Below are positions 7,788 to 9,212 of a DNA stretch of 9,212 bases, piece after piece. The stretch's first letter is position 1. Every line of letters begins with the position of its first letter. The stretch is from an uncultured Verrucomicrobiota bacterium (lineage in GTDB: Bacteria > Verrucomicrobiota > Kiritimatiellia > RFP12 > UBA1067), in contig CAMOIK010000081.1 of the NCBI GenBank assembly GCA_946615875.1, forward strand, positions 1 through 9,212, in the 5' to 3' direction. Below the pieces are notes generated by a model. The model ran no database searches. It was not told the origin of the DNA and worked only from the letters and a program-made list of their open reading frames with translations. Position numbers and translations under genes: made by a program.

Positions 7788-7831
7788 CCCAGCCGCGTCG
7801 CGGCGCACCGCATGGCACCCGCCAGCATCAT
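7754..7831 (-). CDS. Candidate short leader ORF (25 codons) upstream of the operon
   Basis: This is the first open frame on the predicted operon transcript. AAAGGAG (7834-7840) lies just before two adjacent ATGs, at 7831 (2-nt spacing) and 7828 (5-nt spacing, the more usable one). The frame encodes MMLAGAMRCAATRLGG, then PCHGQRMKA, and ends at TAG 7754-7756 inside the hairpin arm. It is in the same frame as the quinone oxidoreductase but ends 47 nt before its start. The peptide has no run of one amino acid, no signal sequence and no recognisable family. It could be a regulatory upstream ORF whose translation disrupts the hairpin, or a chance frame after a purine-rich stretch. Confidence 0.35.
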   Translation of the reverse strand: MMLAGAMRCAATRLGGPCHGQRMKA

Positions 7832-7880
7832 ATCTCCTTTTGGCTTCAAGTTCGTCTTCCCTTCCTTCGAGGATGGGAAT

Positions 7881-7889
7881 ATTATAGCA
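7881..7889 (-). promoter_or_regulatory. Extended -10 promoter of the oxidoreductase operon
   Basis: The minus strand reads TGCTATAAT (7889 down to 7881), an extended -10 identical to that of the divergent regulator. No good -35 hexamer is found 16-19 nt upstream, where the DNA is GC-rich, so the promoter may need an activator. The predicted start near 7874 would give a leader of about 168 nt before the quinone oxidoreductase, containing the short ORF and the hairpin. Confidence 0.55.
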
Positions 7890-7913
7890 CGGCCGAGAGA
7901 ACTCCGGCGACAC

Positions 7914-7957
7914 TGCCGCGCAAAAAAGAGCGGCACTATTGCGAAGGCGCTTGCCGC
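7914..7957. promoter_or_regulatory. Three TGCCGC operator-like sites between divergent promoters
   Basis: TGCCGC (7914-7919) and GCGGCA (7930-7935) form a perfect inverted repeat with a 10-nt A-rich spacer. A third TGCCGC (7952-7957) overlaps the regulator's -35. They lie between the two outward -10 boxes, where the XylR-like protein would be expected to act on both the operon and itself. The motif is short and GC-rich, so chance is possible. Confidence 0.35.
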
Positions 7958-7980
7958 AGCGCGCATCGGTATGCTATAAT
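7951..7980 (+). promoter_or_regulatory. Promoter of the XylR-like regulator, leaderless arrangement
   Basis: TTGCCG (7951-7956) is followed after 18 nt by TATAAT (7975-7980), with an extended TGC at 7972-7974. Only 7 nt separate the -10 from the ATG at 7988, so transcription would start at or next to the start codon. There is no ribosome site in that gap (AGCGCGC). Confidence 0.7.
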
Positions 7981-7987
7981 AGCGCGC

Positions 7988-9145
7988 ATGGAAACGATAC
8001 TCTTCTTTCAGACCGGAACGCCCGAGATCGCGCGGAGCAAATTCGCCGGCGTCTGCGCCTGCGCGAAGGCCCGCGACTGGGACGTGAAGCTCGTGGAACG
8101 CTTTTCGAGCGGTTTCAGCCTGAAAAAGGCGCTTTCGTTCTGGCGGCCAGCCGGTTGCATCGTAGAGGCGAGCGGCGGCGCAAAGGGCCTGGAGCCGCGC
8201 TCTTTCGGACAGGTGCCGGTCATCTACCAGTGCCACGACCCAAGCGCCATCCGCGGCATGGCCGCCTGCGTCACAAGCGACTCGGCGGCGATCGCGCGCG
8301 AGGCCGCCCACGAGCTCTCCCGCATAGGCATGACCCACTTCGCCTTCGTCCCGTGGTTCAAAAGCGTATATTGGAGCGACGTTCGCCGCGATGAATTCCG
8401 CGCCGAACTGCGCTCGCTCGGCTGCGGGTGCGAAGTCTTCGCCCACGGCAACTACGCCGCGTCCGACGCCATAGCGCTTCAAAAGCGGCTTCGTGCCTGG
8501 ATCAAGTCTCTGCCCAGGCCGTGCGGGATATTCGCCGCCTCGGACGAGATCGGCGCGCAGCTCCTGGCCGCGTGCCGCGCCACCGGCGCGGCGGTCCCCG
8601 AGGAAATCGCGGTCATCGCGGCGAACAACGACGAGCAGACGTGCGAGGCTTGCGTGCCGCCGCTTTCCAGCATCCAGCTCGACTACCGCCGCACCGGCAG
8701 CCTGGCGGCGGAACTCCTCGGCAGAATGCTCGACGGCGAAAGAGTGCGCGGGCATTTCAAAGTGCCGCCGGGCGGAATCGTGCGCCGTGCATCGACCCGT
8801 CTTTTCAAGCGGCAGGACAACGCGGCAAAGCTCGCGGTGGAAACGATACGGCGCCGCGCCTGTTCGGGTCTGAGGCCAGGCGAGGTTTTCGCCCTGTTCA
8901 ACTGCTCGCGACGGCTGGCGGAGATGCGCTTCAAGGCGGCGACGGGCCACACCGTGACGGACGAGATACAGAACGTGCGGCTGGAGGAGGTGCGGCGGCT
9001 CCTTGCCAGGCCGGACGTGCCTATTTCCGTAATAGCCAGCCGCTGCGGCTGGCCGAACGAATCTTACCTGCGTCGCCTTTTCAGGCGCGTCGAAGGCCGC
9101 TCGCTCAGCGAAGAGCGCAAACGCCTCATCTCCGGGAGGCCGTGA
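7988..9145 (+). CDS. XylR-like transcriptional regulator (PBP-type sensor plus AraC DNA-binding domain)
   Basis: The protein has 385 residues, close to E. coli XylR in length, and lacks an N-terminal helix-turn-helix. Residues 1-250 resemble a LacI/XylR periplasmic-binding-protein fold: a start ETILFF, SDEIGAQLLAACRATG (165-180), EEIAVIAANND (185-195) and PPLSSIQLDYRRTG (204-217). The last two match the XylR-type VGVDND...PPLSS pattern, with AANND replacing GVDND. Residues 275-375 are an AraC domain with two helix-turn-helices, roughly 284-310 (NCSRRLAEMRFKAATG) and 335-360 (VIASRCGWPNESYLRRLF). The frame is open further upstream, but the ATG at 7988 is preferred because the promoter sits directly before it and the upstream sequence has no family character. 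It most likely binds a sugar-like ligand and controls the divergent operon. The ligand is unknown. Confidence 0.9.
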   Translation: METILFFQTGTPEIARSKFAGVCACAKARDWDVKLVERFSSGFSLKKALSFWRPAGCIVEASGGAKGLEPRSFGQVPVIYQCHDPSAIRGMAACVTSDSAAIAREAAHELSRIGMTHFAFVPWFKSVYWSDVRRDEFRAELRSLGCGCEVFAHGNYAASDAIALQKRLRAWIKSLPRPCGIFAASDEIGAQLLAACRATGAAVPEEIAVIAANNDEQTCEACVPPLSSIQLDYRRTGSLAAELLGRMLDGERVRGHFKVPPGGIVRRASTRLFKRQDNAAKLAVETIRRRACSGLRPGEVFALFNCSRRLAEMRFKAATGHTVTDEIQNVRLEEVRRLLARPDVPISVIASRCGWPNESYLRRLFRRVEGRSLSEERKRLISGRP

Positions 9146-9169
9146 CGAGGCGATAGTCGTCGCATGCCG

Positions 9170-9212
9170 AAGTCATGGTTATGACTTGGCGAGGTCATAG
9201 TTATGACTTGGC
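9170..9212. repeat. Palindromic 22-bp tandem repeat, cut by the right edge
   Basis: Two units, AAGTCATGGTTATGACTT (9170-9187) and AGGTCATAGTTATGACTT (9192-9209), each contain an inverted repeat with 6-7 bp arms around a 4-nt centre, are spaced 22 bp apart and are joined by GGCG. A third unit may begin at the edge, since the window ends in GGC. The array starts 25 nt after the regulator's stop. Each unit could form a hairpin, but no U-tract follows. It may be a terminator-like element, a protein-binding array or part of a longer repeat family. Confidence 0.8.

Noticed and set aside
7707..7913. N-terminal extension of the quinone oxidoreductase to ATG 7913
   Set aside because: The extra residues do not resemble the family. 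The internal ATG at 7706 has a good ribosome site and gives the canonical MKAM start and length.
7724..7987. N-terminal extension of the regulator to ATG 7724
   Set aside because: It would run through both divergent promoters and the operon leader, and the translation lacks family similarity. The domain starts naturally at 7988.
7754..8950. 398-codon minus-strand frame opposite the regulator
   Set aside because: It is antisense to the AraC/PBP regulator and has no recognisable motifs. Only its last 25 codons, which follow a ribosome site in the operon leader, were kept as a separate candidate.

Overview
The window is GC-rich, densely coded DNA. The gene content points to a bacterium of the PVC group, most likely Kiritimatiellota, Lentisphaerota or Verrucomicrobiota. 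The clues are a very large secreted CotH protein with LamG-like and lamin-tail domains, a XylR-type AraC regulator, and paired Gfo/Idh/MocA and zinc-less MDR oxidoreductases. This placement is an inference from gene families; no rRNA or other phylogenetic marker is present.

Layout from left to right. (1) 1-4331, minus: one uninterrupted reading frame of at least 1443 codons, running off the left edge, for an exported CotH-kinase-like surface protein. (2) 4332-4598: its upstream region, with a near-consensus promoter, palindromic sites around the -35, and an array of five AT-cored units of about 23 bp. (3) 4599-7706, minus: a tightly packed operon, in transcription order a PIG3-type quinone oxidoreductase, a 33-residue single-pass membrane microprotein, a Gfo/Idh/MocA oxidoreductase and a zinc-less BchC-like MDR dehydrogenase. 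The joints are a 4-nt ATGA overlap, a 3-nt gap and a 14-nt overlap. (4) 7707-7987: a divergent control region with a structured leader holding a possible 25-codon leader ORF, two outward promoters and GC-rich inverted repeats. (5) 7988-9145, plus: a XylR-like regulator (periplasmic-binding-protein-like sensor plus C-terminal AraC domain), probably made from a leaderless mRNA. (6) 9170-9212: two palindromic 22-bp tandem units, cut by the right edge.

The likely working model is inferred. The XylR-like protein senses a small sugar-like ligand and controls the divergent oxidoreductase operon, and perhaps itself, through the sites between the two promoters. The three soluble oxidoreductases would carry out redox steps on a carbohydrate or cyclitol-like compound. 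The CotH protein has its own promoter and is not necessarily part of that pathway. All three recognised promoters share an extended -10 of the form TGnTATAAT.
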